Shown: one piece after another, positions 39,366 to 50,664 of the stretch
How the letters are laid out: each line of letters opens with the position of its first letter
Numbering within the stretch: position 1 is the stretch's first letter
From: Mactra quadrangularis
Lineage: Eukaryota; Mollusca; Bivalvia; Venerida; Mactridae
Direction: 5' to 3'
Assembly (NCBI GenBank): GCA_025267735.1
Contig: CM046307.1
Coordinates: 4,883,258 to 4,947,257 of the forward strand
Length of the DNA stretch: 64,000 nt
Program-made: the position numbers and the translations under genes
Notes under the pieces: generated by a model
Seen by the model: the letters and a program-made list of their open reading frames with translations, nothing else
What the model was told of the DNA's origin: nothing
Databases searched by the model: none

Positions 39366-40379
39366 CTCTGATTAGATTAACCAATTTTATTGGAAATAAA
39401 GTTATGAGAGCGGCCAAAAAATTGTTAATTAGGTTCAAGAAAACTTTTGGCCAGAGAAAGACAGCAACACGCGCCAAATGTCTGGTAAACAGATTCCTGG
39501 AACTTCATTATCTAAATTTAAAACTCAGATCTTATTTAAAGTATGATAATTCAAGCCAAAATTAACAAAATGTACTGAAATATGTTATGATTAGTTTAGA
39601 TTTGACTGTAACGAATAGGAATATCACACAGCATAGATATTAATGTGGGCGTAAATAAAAAGAAGTAACTGATAAGTATTTTCCTAACGATGAATAAAAT
39701 GAAATGTTGATTTGCATACAGTTGATAGAATTAATAATATGAATAAACAATGTATTTCACTTTTTTACCCATTTGCAGCTTCTGTGTCGTAGTGTTTTAA
39801 ATGTACCTGTTAACTTCAATAAAACCCATAATTATTTGGAATTAGGTAATGCGGGACAATTGGCTAAGTGTTGAATATATGACGGTAACAGCTAATGGGT
39901 TATTTTGATAGAAACGTGGCGTCTGTTTTGCCACTGTCCGTTCTGAGGCGGATACCCCTTGGGTTTGCATATACATTATTTTAAACGTCTTTTTAAATAT
40001 CTCTCCTTTGCTATTAGGCAAAGTGAGGTTTCAGTGTTGATGGACAGTTGCTGTTCTTGATAATTATGTTTCACAGTCCTTTTTAGTTTTTGCTTAAAAC
40101 CTTTAGCTAAACACAACAGACAGCTTGAAAAAGAATACTTTTCACAATGGGGATCAAGTGATCAAAGCTGGAACTCAGCCACAATGGAAAAAAATGTTCA
40201 GCTACTTGGGAAATGGTTAATGAAATGAAAGCACTTCAAAGCAGGCATTGACAAGAAAGTACAAACGTTGTGAGTCGTCCACCGGTAATAAATCAGAACA
40301 AAGTTTATGTACAGCGTATGTCTATATGAAAACACTATCAGCGTTTCAAACGCAAAACATCTCAAGAAGTTCCTTCTTG

Positions 40380-40640
40380 CTCAATAAAAGAAATATAAAT
40401 AGAGACAAAAACTACAAAAAAATCGAAATACCTATTACATCCTATAGATTTAGAAAGAAAATAAAGCGTAACATAACATTGAATTTTCATTTGAGGCATG
40501 TCTTGTTATTATGTACATTAAGACATTTACTCGTAAACAAAACAACATCACAATGTCGATTTCAATGCGAAAAAAACTTACTGCGCAGTTTAATAATTAG
40601 TTCTTATCTCTTAGAACTGGGTAATTTGAAATGCTTGACT
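40380..40640 (+). repeat. Local repeat E, copy 1
   Basis: The segment contains AAAGCGTAACATAACATTGAAT, TGAGGCATGTCTTGTTATTA and CTTACTGCGCAGTTTAA. A close copy lies at 42890-43110; partial copies lie at about 41525-41640 and 45790-45895. A 133-codon frame through this copy is broken in the others. Confidence 0.7.
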
Positions 40641-40752
40641 TACTCTTGATGCCAGATTTTTTTTATTCAGGCAGCATAATCAGAAGCACTTTGAATCTGG
40701 TTGAAACCAAGTGCAATGACAAACAATATTCGACTTTTTAGGAATGTTTAGT

Positions 40753-40920
40753 ACAGAACAGAACAGATAATTTATTTCAGTTAAGTACATAGTACATAAT
40801 CTTGTTTACATAGTTACAATAATCATTACAAATTTTAATACATTTTCTTAACATATATTATATATCTACATATTCTGATACATTATATAACTATACCTAT
40901 ACTAAATACGCAATTACACA
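40753..40920 (-). mobile_element. LINE 3' end, minus strand
   Basis: On the minus strand the segment ends AAATAAATTATCTGTTCTGTTCTGT, the same kind of tail as the LINE at 36559-38008. Upstream is an AT-rich 3' UTR-like sequence with short ATGTA repeats. No coding part remains. Confidence 0.6.
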
Positions 40921-40924
40921 TACG

Positions 40925-41184
40925 TATAGTGCGTACATATTGACCCCGACCTGACCTTTATGCATGAATATTCATTACATTGAATACGAATGTAGTATAT
41001 TAATGATCGATTACACATTGACCGTGAGAATTATGAGTTAAAACGCATAAACACACTTGTATAATTTTACGATCGCTGCCGAAGTGTAGAATAGGCGTGG
41101 TACTGACTTTCGTCGGGATAAGTGTAGATAATTATTAGATGTGAATGTGGAGGGTCCGGTCGGGGTCAATATGTACGCACTATA
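40925..41184. mobile_element. MITE with 32-bp terminal inverted repeats
   Basis: TATAGTGCGTACATATTGAC and CCCGACCTGACC at 40925-40956 are matched in inverse at 41153-41184 with one mismatch in 32. The internal ~196 bp are non-coding. The outermost TATA is palindromic, so a TA or TATA target duplication is possible but cannot be separated from the termini. Confidence 0.8.
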
Positions 41185-41524
41185 CATACATGTATATATA
41201 CATACAATGACATTATCATTAAAATGATAATACAAATGTACTCATACATGGTTTTAGTGAAGAACGCTATTATTCATAAGATATTTGTGATGCTGATTTG
41301 ATGACATAGGATCGGGTAAGTAGGAGAATGAACAATATGTGATATTAAACATCATTATTGAATAAGGAATTTCTAAGAGATAGTGCTTCTTTAATAAACA
41401 TTGACAACATGAATGTTAAGTGAAAGCAAGCAATGAATGCAGTCCACATTAGTTAAGTACGATGACCACCCATTATGGACGAAAAAAATGTTAATAAATA
41501 GCGTAAGTCAAAATGAATAATTTA

Positions 41525-41640
41525 ACTGTAATTCAAAAACAACACATCTGAACAAATTCCTTCATGCTAAATATAGGAAATATAAAATAGATGATAATTA
41601 GAAAGGTAATAAAGCGTAACAAAACATTGAATTCAATTTG
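41525..41640 (+). repeat. Local repeat E, partial copy
   Basis: It contains CATCTGAACAAATTCCTTCAT, AAATATAAAATAGATG and TAATAAAGCGTAACAAAACA, matching the first half of repeat E at 40380. Confidence 0.5.
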
Positions 41641-41894
41641 TGTTTTGAATAACTTCCCGGAAATCGATTATTCATTTTAACTTCAATAACATCTCAAAAT
41701 TTATGTATTGATGTATTGGTGTACTGGTATTTGGTGACCTCTGAGTTTGTTTACACTTGTTTAATCAAAGCGCTGAAGGCACTGAATTTGTTCGGGTTTG
41801 AAAAGTGAAATTAGATTTCAGGCTCCAACTACGTTTGTTCACAAAGAACAGTTCAGTGATATTGTAGCCTGTTCAATTATCCGTCACGTTAAGT

Positions 41895-42025
41895 CGGAAC
41901 AACTCAATCCAAAGACAACTCAACCCGAGAACACTTAATCCCCTACTAACGGGTTGAGTTGTCCCAACCTTTAGTTAAGTTATCAACGGGTCGAGTTGTC
42001 TTCGGGTTGGAGCGTCCCGTACCCG
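41895..42025. repeat. Cluster of a 14-mer in alternating orientation
   Basis: GACAACTCAACCCG appears near 41914. Its inverse CGGGTTGAGTTGTC appears near 41950, and a variant CGGGTCGAGTTGTC near 41987. AACAACTCAATCC lies just upstream at about 41899. The arrangement makes several overlapping hairpins and may be the remnant of a foldback element. Confidence 0.55.
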
Positions 42026-42689
42026 TAACGTTTGCAAACAGTCGTGACTGAACACGCTACTGGTTTGATAGGTAGACAGAACAGATCTGGGTCATAACAC
42101 TTTATACTACTACTGGATTAGGTAAATCTTCAAAATCGGCAAGGGTCTGAATTATCGTACATATAAAAACAATCACCTTACCTGAACGGCAAACAACTTC
42201 TAAAAACGTAGTTTTTAATTGGATAAACAACTGCTTAATGCAAATTTTATACAACACTTGTCCGTATTCGTTTTTTCCTAGACGGACCGCTTATCACAGG
42301 TAAGGCTGTACATAAAAATGCTAAATACGTTTCGCACGTGCAAATATTCCTGTTATTAAATTGTTTACATTTTCAGGATCTATGGGAGATATTTTAGAAC
42401 TGAATATCATGTCTATGAGACCGGATGTTATACATACACTAATTTATGATTTCATCTTATTAACTCTACACTCTCTGACTTATATAATTCTCCTAAAAAT
42501 ATTTCCAATTTTACCGGTAAAAAGAACATCTTGTAAACAGTCGATAAAACTATTTTTTCTAGAATAAATATATTCTTAAAGCTGTTCGCGCTAACAGTTC
42601 GCAAAAATGACGCCTCTTTAGCTCATCTGAGCTAGCTCATAGTGAGCTTTCAGGATCTATTTGAATGTCCTGTGTTCGTCGTCTGCCGT

Positions 42690-43455
42690 CTGACGTCAGT
42701 CCACATTTGCCCCCTCAATTGATTTGAAAGGGCGGACATTTGCCACCCTCTCAAATATTGAAGGGCGGACATTAACCTCCTGAAAAAAGACTGTTACGTT
42801 AAAATGATTTAACTAATGGAAAATAAATAACAGTTAATGTACTGTCAGTTGTGCGAAATTAGCTCGATATACACCGGTTCCTTCTTGGTAAGTAAAGGAC
42901 AAATAAATAGAGGAGAAAACTACAAGAAAATAGAAAAAAACTATTACATGCTATAGATTAAGAAATGAAATAAAGCGCAACATAACATTAAATTTCATTT
43001 GAGGCATGTCTTGTTATTATGTACATTAGCATATTTATTCGTAAACACAACAACATCGCCATGTTGATTTCTGAGCGGAAAGTTCTTACTGCGCAGTTTA
43101 ACACTCTAGTGGTCACAGTTTTTTCTCAACTATCATCAAACCAAGAAGCGGACATTTGACCGCTCAACTGTTTTGAAAGATGGACATTGCCTCCCCCCTC
43201 AAGTTTTTGAAGTACGGAACTAAAAAATTAAAACTGTTACATTAAAATAATTTAACTAATGAAAAATAAATTACAGTTTATGTACTGTCAGTTGTGCGAA
43301 ATTAGCAATATGTACATCGGAGACAAAATATGTTGTTATGTTAGTTTGAAGGGGGGCAATTGTTCGCCCTTAAAACAATAGGGGAACAAACGTCCTTCCT
43401 ATTTATAACGTGAGGGGACAAATGTTCAGGGGGCAACTGTTCAGGGGCATAACTT
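42690..43455 (+). repeat. Diverged direct repeat enclosing repeat E copy 2
   Basis: A unit with CTGTTACGTTAAAATGATTT and TGTACTGTCAGTTGTGCGAA at 42790-42865 recurs at 43232-43310. Phrases such as GAAGGGCGGACATT and GGGGGCAACTGTTC recur through the region. Between them, 42890-43110 is a copy of repeat E. The organisation suggests successive local duplications of a non-coding unit. Confidence 0.6.
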
Positions 43456-43459
43456 GTTC

Positions 43460-44555
43460 ATAGTGGTGAATCGACGATCAAAAGTTAAAAAAAAAATACT
43501 AAGAACTGCAAACATTGTGAAACTTAATAATACGTATACAATGGATGGATCGCACTCCAGTAAAAGAACTAAAATGAAAACAGAATGCCACATGCAAACC
43601 TTTAACAATTCTTACAACTAAAAATTCCCTTTGATGTTTCTTTTATGAATTATTGTGAAGTACGGCGATACTTCACTATGAAAATTGCACCCTAGATATT
43701 TTCCAATATTTATATAATTTACAATGTGGCTTTTAAATATACCCTAAGGTTAATTTTATCATTTCAAAATTATAAACAACACTACATAAAGCGCCATCTA
43801 GTCGCATTGGAATCCATAGGGACTTGTTTTCTTGAGGGTTCAATCTTGATTCTTAATCATATCACAACATCAATTTCTGATGGAAAATTTCTAGTAACAA
43901 TAAATATGACAAAAAAACGAACAATTTATTATCTATAGTGGAGTAAAATCATGCATTTTAATTCCATAGCAATAAAAAGCTATCATTTTCAAATGAAATA
44001 AAATCAAAAATAAATCCCGCTAAGATGAAATCAAATTTAAAATAGATTGGAATTGAAGTGAAGGTCTTAAAAGTTATATTCGTTTTATCATGATTCTATA
44101 AATTCATCGTGTGCAGTGATCTTATATGTAGAACTTATTTGTAAACTGCACTTCAATGTTTTTTTTAATTTTAAGTATTTTGTTTGAAGTAAGCAATCAT
44201 AAAAACGAGTTGGTAACGGATACATCTCCCTGATATTCCCGCACTGCTATATGCATACAAAGTGTGATAGTCGCAGGTAGTCTATCAAACACTGCTCTAA
44301 TAATTGTTATCGCTGTTGTAAATTCGAGACAAGTACTCACATACTTACTTAGCACACATGTAGCCTTCATCTTTTTGATCTGAATTATAGAGTATGGTAA
44401 CTTTAAAAGTAATATAACTCGATGATAATAGATTCATGTAGAATATTTGATACTATTGATCATCTCTCAATTCTATTTCCCTTTCGTCTATGTCGATTGT
44501 TTGTAATAAGTATTTCGATAAAATAGTAACATCCTATTATTCAAACGCATCATGA
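43460..44555. other. Non-coding
   Basis: No element recognised. A 70-codon frame at 43726-43938 lacks a motif. Confidence 0.35.
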
Positions 44556-44559
44556 ATGA

Positions 44560-44957
44560 AGAAAATGCCGATCGCTTGACTCAAATTAGTAAATTTATTA
44601 AAATTATTCTGAAAACTTTTAACATTCCACCTGGCTTTAACAACTAAGTACCTCCCTCTTTTACATGTGTACTTTAGTTTTCACTTTTATTGATTGATTT
44701 TCCCCCCAAATAATCATGACATAACTTGTATAATATTGTAAGGTAGAAGCCTCCTAACGTCCTTCAAAGATTAATAACAATTTTAAATAACACAGGGAGG
44801 TTCCTACCTAAGTATAATATATATGATCACATGTAGCATATCTATATAACCTGGTATCATGTATATTTCACCTATGTACTAGTTTTTTTCTTCAATACCT
44901 CTATTTACATGTATCATGTGCTGAGTGTAAAAATAAACTAAACTAAACTAAAACTAG
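44560..44957 (+). mobile_element. Decayed retroelement 3' end
   Basis: A short frame ending at 44646 (MNEENADRLTQISKFIKIIL then KTFNIPPGFNN) is followed by a 3' UTR-like stretch. It closes with AATAAACTAAACTAAACTAAAACTA at about 44932-44957. A short-period CTAAA tail is typical of non-LTR elements. In the same frame a TAA lies only eight codons upstream of the ATG, so the coding part is broken or absent. Confidence 0.4.
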
Positions 44958-44959
44958 AA

Positions 44960-46730
44960 AACATGTAATCACCAAACAAATTGACTATTACACGATGGCC
45001 ACTTGTAACAATGCAAGTACCATCGAGTTGCCATGACAATATGACTACCAGTTAAAACATGGTATGATGTATAGAACTAAGTAATTGCTTCTACGTTATT
45101 TAGGATTAAGTTTGTTCGAACTTAACTGATTTCAAGTGAGTTACCCCGGCACATCGCGTTGGACGTTGGGCTTATTATCATTGGATTCGTAGGGTCAAAT
45201 TACACCCACAATCTATACCTCATTGTTTCATTGAGCGAGGAAATTTCTTATCGACTTAGTACTTGGGACAAGGTAGGAAACGGCATTAAGAGTAATTGGT
45301 GTAAGACGTAAGAACGTGCTAAACAAACAAGCAAAATTAGTATAAATTAAATTATATCAGGGGTTAAGCCAAAAAACGGTCGTAACTTAAGTTAAAAAGA
45401 GTGAGTACGACCCTTTTGCGCTAGATTCGTGATATGTATACTTCTTTGAATTATCAGTAAATAAAATATGTCCTATTTTGTCCCGCATTGTTTGTGTTTT
45501 GTTAAGTATATAGAATAGGACTTTAGTTTATATTTATCAAATATTCACAAACACATGTAATGAAATGTAAAAGCTGATGAGCTGTAGACTAGTAACAAGA
45601 CTAGCAAACCAAGTAATTAACAAGGACAAAATACCCACGTATAAAAAGACATGGGTGGTATTTCAGAATACTAATATCTGGTAAAATGTACCAATGAGAT
45701 ATGACATATTCATGTCAAATAATTACCTCATACAACAAATATCTTGGCAAACATACATTACTTGTTCTCATGTCATGTTACCACGTACCTTGAACTATTT
45801 ACTCATAAACAAAACAACATCGCTATGTTGCTTTTCCTGCGTAAATCTTAACGACTAATGCGTAGTTCAATAATTATGTTGTTGTTTTTTAAATTGGAAA
45901 TTTGAAATGTTTGACCGAATTTTTGCGTCAGATCTTAAAGCAATGTTGTAAGAAACGTAAGAAGGAGTATTATTTGTTAGTGTTGGCAGCTAGGAAATAT
46001 AAAAATGTTGCGTTAGGAACTGTATAAATCACTGTTATAATTCAAATATCAAAGCTTATATCCCTGATTTTCGCCTTTTCGGGCTACAATCATTGAGAAA
46101 CGATCCATTCCAGGCCCAGGAGTTAAGGATTTCCTAGGACTAAAGAATATATTCTTTCTCAATATATCTTCAATAAACATGCAATTCAGGAAATTTATGA
46201 CTTGTTATTTTATCTTAGCGTTTAAATACAATGAAATTCTTCTAAACAACTATTAACTATAAACTATCGGACTTCTGTATTTTCCAGATTTTCCGGATGT
46301 ATCATGGTGTGCCATTCTAACAAAACAACACAATTTACATGTTAATGTAGATAAAGACGTTGAAGTCAGTTAAGAACGATTTTAAGAGTTTTCAAGACAT
46401 TCAGGGTGATTTCCATGTAGCAATAAAACAGTGGCAACTTATATCTGTTAAAGTTTTACGACATACGAGATTCCATCGGGGGTTAAAATATGAGAACAGA
46501 TAGTAATATTTTAGTTAAAAGAAGTTGTAAAACAAAATACAAACATTTTTGAACAACGTAAAAATGTCAGATACAATTTGGTTTCTGAAAGTGAAAATAA
46601 AACAGAAAAACACACGTGCTAGTCACGGAATTTGGTTATGTAATGTAGGACATATTGCAGGTTCATATCGAGAAAAGCAATTTAATAATAGACCCAGTTT
46701 TCCAACCATTTAACCAAAGTATTCTTTATC
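44960..46730. other. Non-coding, with a partial repeat E
   Basis: Around 45790-45895, ACTCATAAACAAAACAACAT followed by CGCTATGTTG matches the middle of repeat E. Nothing else was recognised. Confidence 0.35.
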
Positions 46731-46732
46731 CA

Positions 46733-47015
46733 TGAGCGGATCCAGCGGGGGGTCAGGGGGTCCGGAACTCCCTAGAATTTGGAAAATGTACATGTCCATT
46801 AGTGTATTTCTTGCTTGCAAGTCATTTTTAAGTAGTATGAAGCAATTTTTCTCGGTGCTTAACATAGATTTAATGGTTATGTAGTTTTTATTATCAAGGT
46901 GTTGCATTTTGTTCTGCAAGTTGTGTATAATGTGGTTGTCGTTCGAGGTTCGGACCCTCCTAGAAAAGTTCGGACCCCCCTTCCCTAGAAAAAGATCTTG
47001 GATCCACCCCAGTTT
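46733..47015. mobile_element. Inverted-terminus element, non-coding
   Basis: The left end reads GCGGATCCAGCGGGGGGTC then GGGGGTCCGGAACTCCCTAG. The right end carries the inverse pattern (CTAGAAAAGTTCGGACCCCC, then CTTGGATCCACCCCA). GGATCC near each tip and inward-facing GTCCG-type blocks define a MITE-like unit of about 280 bp. The inverted match is patchy and no target duplication is clear. Confidence 0.5.
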
Positions 47016-47019
47016 ACCA

Positions 47020-49695
47020 AACCCGATTGAATAGAATCTGACGAATTCTTTGAGTACGAATACGATTTAAATATGTTAGACATGGTAAACAAACACTCAA
47101 GGATTATTGAGACGCGCGCTTAGGCATAGAGATGTCGAGATGTTCGAAAACCCACTAGAGGATCTTTAAATTCACTTGCGCAAGAAAGTAACCTGCACAT
47201 GTTCACGTTCACCCACGTGTAAATGGATACTTTTAGGGTTATCTGCTGAAGGTTATGCCAATGATCAGTGGTTATCGTACAAAATTGAAAAGTCAGCTGA
47301 ACAAGTAAATGGAAACACACTACAAACCGCACTTACTTTTTAACTTGGGCCCACATGGGTTATACTTCACGTAATGCAAACCAAATTTAAATAGTCAGCT
47401 TGTCTTATATGACTGGTTTGTTGTTTTGGTGTTTGCATTCTACCAACAGTTGTTGGTGTTCGATGTCCATACACTGAGTTCCCCAAAACAGATATCAAAC
47501 ACTGCGAGTTTTGTTCTATGTATTCTTTATCGATTTGTTGTATAATTTTGTCCAATCATACAAAAAAGGTATAGTATAAATTAGATGTTTATTCGAGTGT
47601 TCTTTCCCACATTTTATAGGGCCATTGTGGTACAAAATTACAAACACAAATACTGAACTGAAAAGTGCTATATTTTACCGAATATACCACAGAAATCTAA
47701 TATGTGTATACAACTGAGTTGAACATTCGAATCAATAGAACATCCTGAAAGTTTCTAGAAGTATGTCTGTGTGATTTAATAGATGAACATGACATAAAAT
47801 TAAAACAAAATTCTGCTCAATAGAAACTTGACCATGTTATAATGTATGACATTTGCGTTTGAAATAGTGCTAATTATATGAAATTTAAATTAATATTTTT
47901 TCGGAGCAGGGCGGCGTAACACGCGACCAAACAAATTCATAAGGACGAAATTTTCCTCGTCGTAACCAGTTTTTTCAGGTATTTATGTATTTGTAACTAA
48001 CAAAGTGATGACTACTTACATTTTATTACTGTATAAATGGTTTGTATACACGCTGTCTTCTACCACATAGGGAATGTCTTCTATAATCAAGGTTTCTACC
48101 ATGGATCCTTTACTTCCAAAGGACACTCTGAAACGATAAGTAACATTCATTAGCTTGTGAATTTCATGATCTTTAGCATAAAGAAGTTTATTAGAATATC
48201 TATATAACTATTCTAGACGCAGAACTTGAAAGAAACATTAGTTTAATAATGTTCCATAAATATTATTTGTGATTTTGTATTATTGGTATGAATCCGTCGA
48301 TGGTTAATAGTAAGAGTGCAAAATCTGTTCTAGTGTACATATTGACATATTTATTTAATGCAGCTTGTCATCTATAGTCTATATAAATTGCTCACTTATG
48401 ATTAAATAGTCAGAGTGACTTATCTGACAATTCAACGCTGCATTAATGTGACGCTATGTAAAAAACTATGTAACTTGACGTTCGGCGGAATTTAAGATCA
48501 CCTGGTACTTTTTCCTTTAAAGTTTTAGGCAACTAAGAGTGTGTACTAAATGCATTTAGGTCCAGTATGAAGGACTATAGAAGATAAAGTCAGTGACAGT
48601 ATGGTAGTCTCAAGAGTGCACTGAAAGGTGGTTTTTCTATATTGGGAAGCCGTCGTGTGATAAATTGAATGTGTGCTCACACAATAGGACTACAATTAAA
48701 ACAACATGTTTGGCTAAAACTGAGTTTATCAACAGCGCGAATGTGTTTGGCGAATGTGTTTTCTACAAAGCCTACGACAGAAAGTATATAGAACTAGTTA
48801 TGTATCAGCGTAACATAGGCTATTCTTACGATTTAATACTTAATAAATGTTTTATAACAACACTTTCGCACTACACAAGTACAAACTTTCATTACAAAAT
48901 AACATACCGTATTTTATTTAACCCAGAATATGCATTACGATGAGAAATAACATCTATTTTCAATATCATCTCAATACATTAAAATAGTTATATCAAGTTG
49001 TATCGTTTTAATGAAGTACGCTGTTCAAGAAAACATTATCTGGTTTATTCATTCCAATGATGTTAATCAGACATTCATCAAGTTTACCTAAGATAGTGTC
49101 AAAGATATCGTCTAAGAGAGACAACCCTGGCACTCTCATCTATAGGACATCATACGTTTCTCCTAAAAATCTGCTTTTCTTCTCCCACTTGCTATATTCA
49201 TCTCAATTTCTCTTATCGATGCAATAACTGTCAGCAGCCCCATTTTCTATCAACAGCTGTTTAAACAATTCTACTTTCTAACTAAATACAAGCTTCCGAC
49301 TGATTTTATTTCAACTATAATTGCCTAAGAACCATTCATACCTGAACTGTTGATATCACGTCTAGAGAAAATATTTCCAGGTACATAAAAATTTGTTTCA
49401 GAAATTTCAGTTACTGGCATCGAGCTTTGTAAACAGACCTTGAGAATGAATTGCTAGGTAAATATCTTTAATGCATTTCCTTAAGATATTGTTAATATCG
49501 TAGTTAATGGTGTTTACAAACTCTTTAGTCACCAACCCTTATGTCATGGTTATATTTTCATTTATAGTAGAATTCAATGAGTTTAAAGATGATATTAAAC
49601 AAAACTTTTCCATTAATATTGCTGTACAAATAATGTTTGTCGATACAGCATGCTCCGATATAATTATTAAGAAAGATTTATTACCCACATTACAT
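47020..49695. other. Non-coding flank of the transposon
   Basis: No gene or element recognised. A 92-codon frame at 48665-48943 and smaller ones show no motif. Confidence 0.35.
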
Positions 49696-49701
49696 TAATA
49701 T

Positions 49702-49737
49702 CGATGGCTCAGCGCAAAACTCATCTAACTCCATTTT
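49702..49737 (+). repeat. Terminal inverted repeat, left
   Basis: It begins CGATGGCTCAGCGCAAAACT and continues CATCTAACTCCATTTT. It differs at three of 36 positions from the inverse of the right end. Confidence 0.9.
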
Positions 49738-49947
49738 CAGAAATTTTACAGGAGAGACAAAAAACTGTTTATATTTTTCTCTTTTTATAGTTTCTTACCT
49801 TTTTATCCATCAAAATGTTATGAACAAGGTCTGGAAACTAAAGAGATATGTAATAAAGGGACAAAATGTTTTTTTAAGGTTTTAAAGCATTTATTTGACT
49901 TAGTATGGTTTTTGCGCTGAAACTTAGTCATTTTATGAAAAAAGTTC

Positions 49948-49989
49948 AGTGCAATACTAGTTTAAGTCAACTTAGATGAGTTTTGCACT
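49948..49989. repeat. Subterminal palindrome, left end
   Basis: A 42-bp inverted pair: AGTGCAATACTAGTTTAAGT facing ACTTAGATGAGTTTTGCACT. Each half resembles the AGCGCAAAACTCATCTAA core of the terminal repeat, so this is a candidate transposase-binding site. Confidence 0.75.
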
Positions 49990-50059
49990 TCAAAAAATGA
50001 GAAAGTGCATCTGTTGTGGTAAAATATAATACTAACTCAAGTGAGAGATTGTGAACCAA

Positions 50060-50065
50060 TTTATT
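50060..50065 (-). promoter_or_regulatory. Candidate poly(A) signal for the transposon gene
   Basis: AATAAA on the minus strand, about 600 bp beyond the transposase stop. Such hexamers are frequent in AT-rich DNA, so this is only a candidate. Confidence 0.25.
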
Positions 50066-50664
50066 AAAATTAATTTTAAAACACTTGTAACAAGGTAACA
50101 ATATCAATGTATGATAAAACTGTCATACATACACAATGATGAACAATTTGAACAATTTTAACTTGAACAAAATAGCTGAATTATGATAGAGTAGACTATA
50201 TCTGGAATTCAATATAATAATGGAATTCAAATACTTTTCCTGTAGTACAAACAAATTTAACATTCACTGTAACAATGAAAATATGTGTACAAATAACTAT
50301 TAGGCTTAAATTTTTATTGGTGATTTTCAGCAATAATATTTGGGAAATTTGTTTGTACCAACTGTGCACCGATGAAAAAGTCAAAACTTTTGAGTCCCAT
50401 AATAGTTCTACTTGACCTCTATAAACATTTTTAAACAATTACTGTTTTCACTGCTAAGTATCTTGTTAAAGTCCATTTTTTCTCAGCTGTGAAAACATGA
50501 ATAATTTTATGGTGACTTCATGTTAATACATGTATATATGCACTTGATATATTGTGATAGGGTGTATTCAACCATGAAATTATTTAAACTTTGACAATTG
50601 AGAAAAAATAGACTATACAATAATTTACAGGACATACAAATCTTGACCACTTATAAACTAGTAG

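Larger units (their letters stand above)
36040..39790 (+). repeat. Duplicated non-coding block D, copy 2, interrupted
   Basis: This is the counterpart of 31320-33000. The 5' part matches to about 36590. The match then resumes after the LINE insertion near 38017 and again after the MITE cluster at 39425-39790, including ACACGCGCCAAATGTCTGGT at about 39468. The copy is about twice as long as copy 1, largely because a LINE, a hAT-like MITE and an inverted-repeat element inserted after the duplication. Confidence 0.65.

Noticed and set aside
40248..40649. 133-codon frame
   Set aside because: It lies in repeat E, and the counterpart at 42890-43110 does not preserve the frame.
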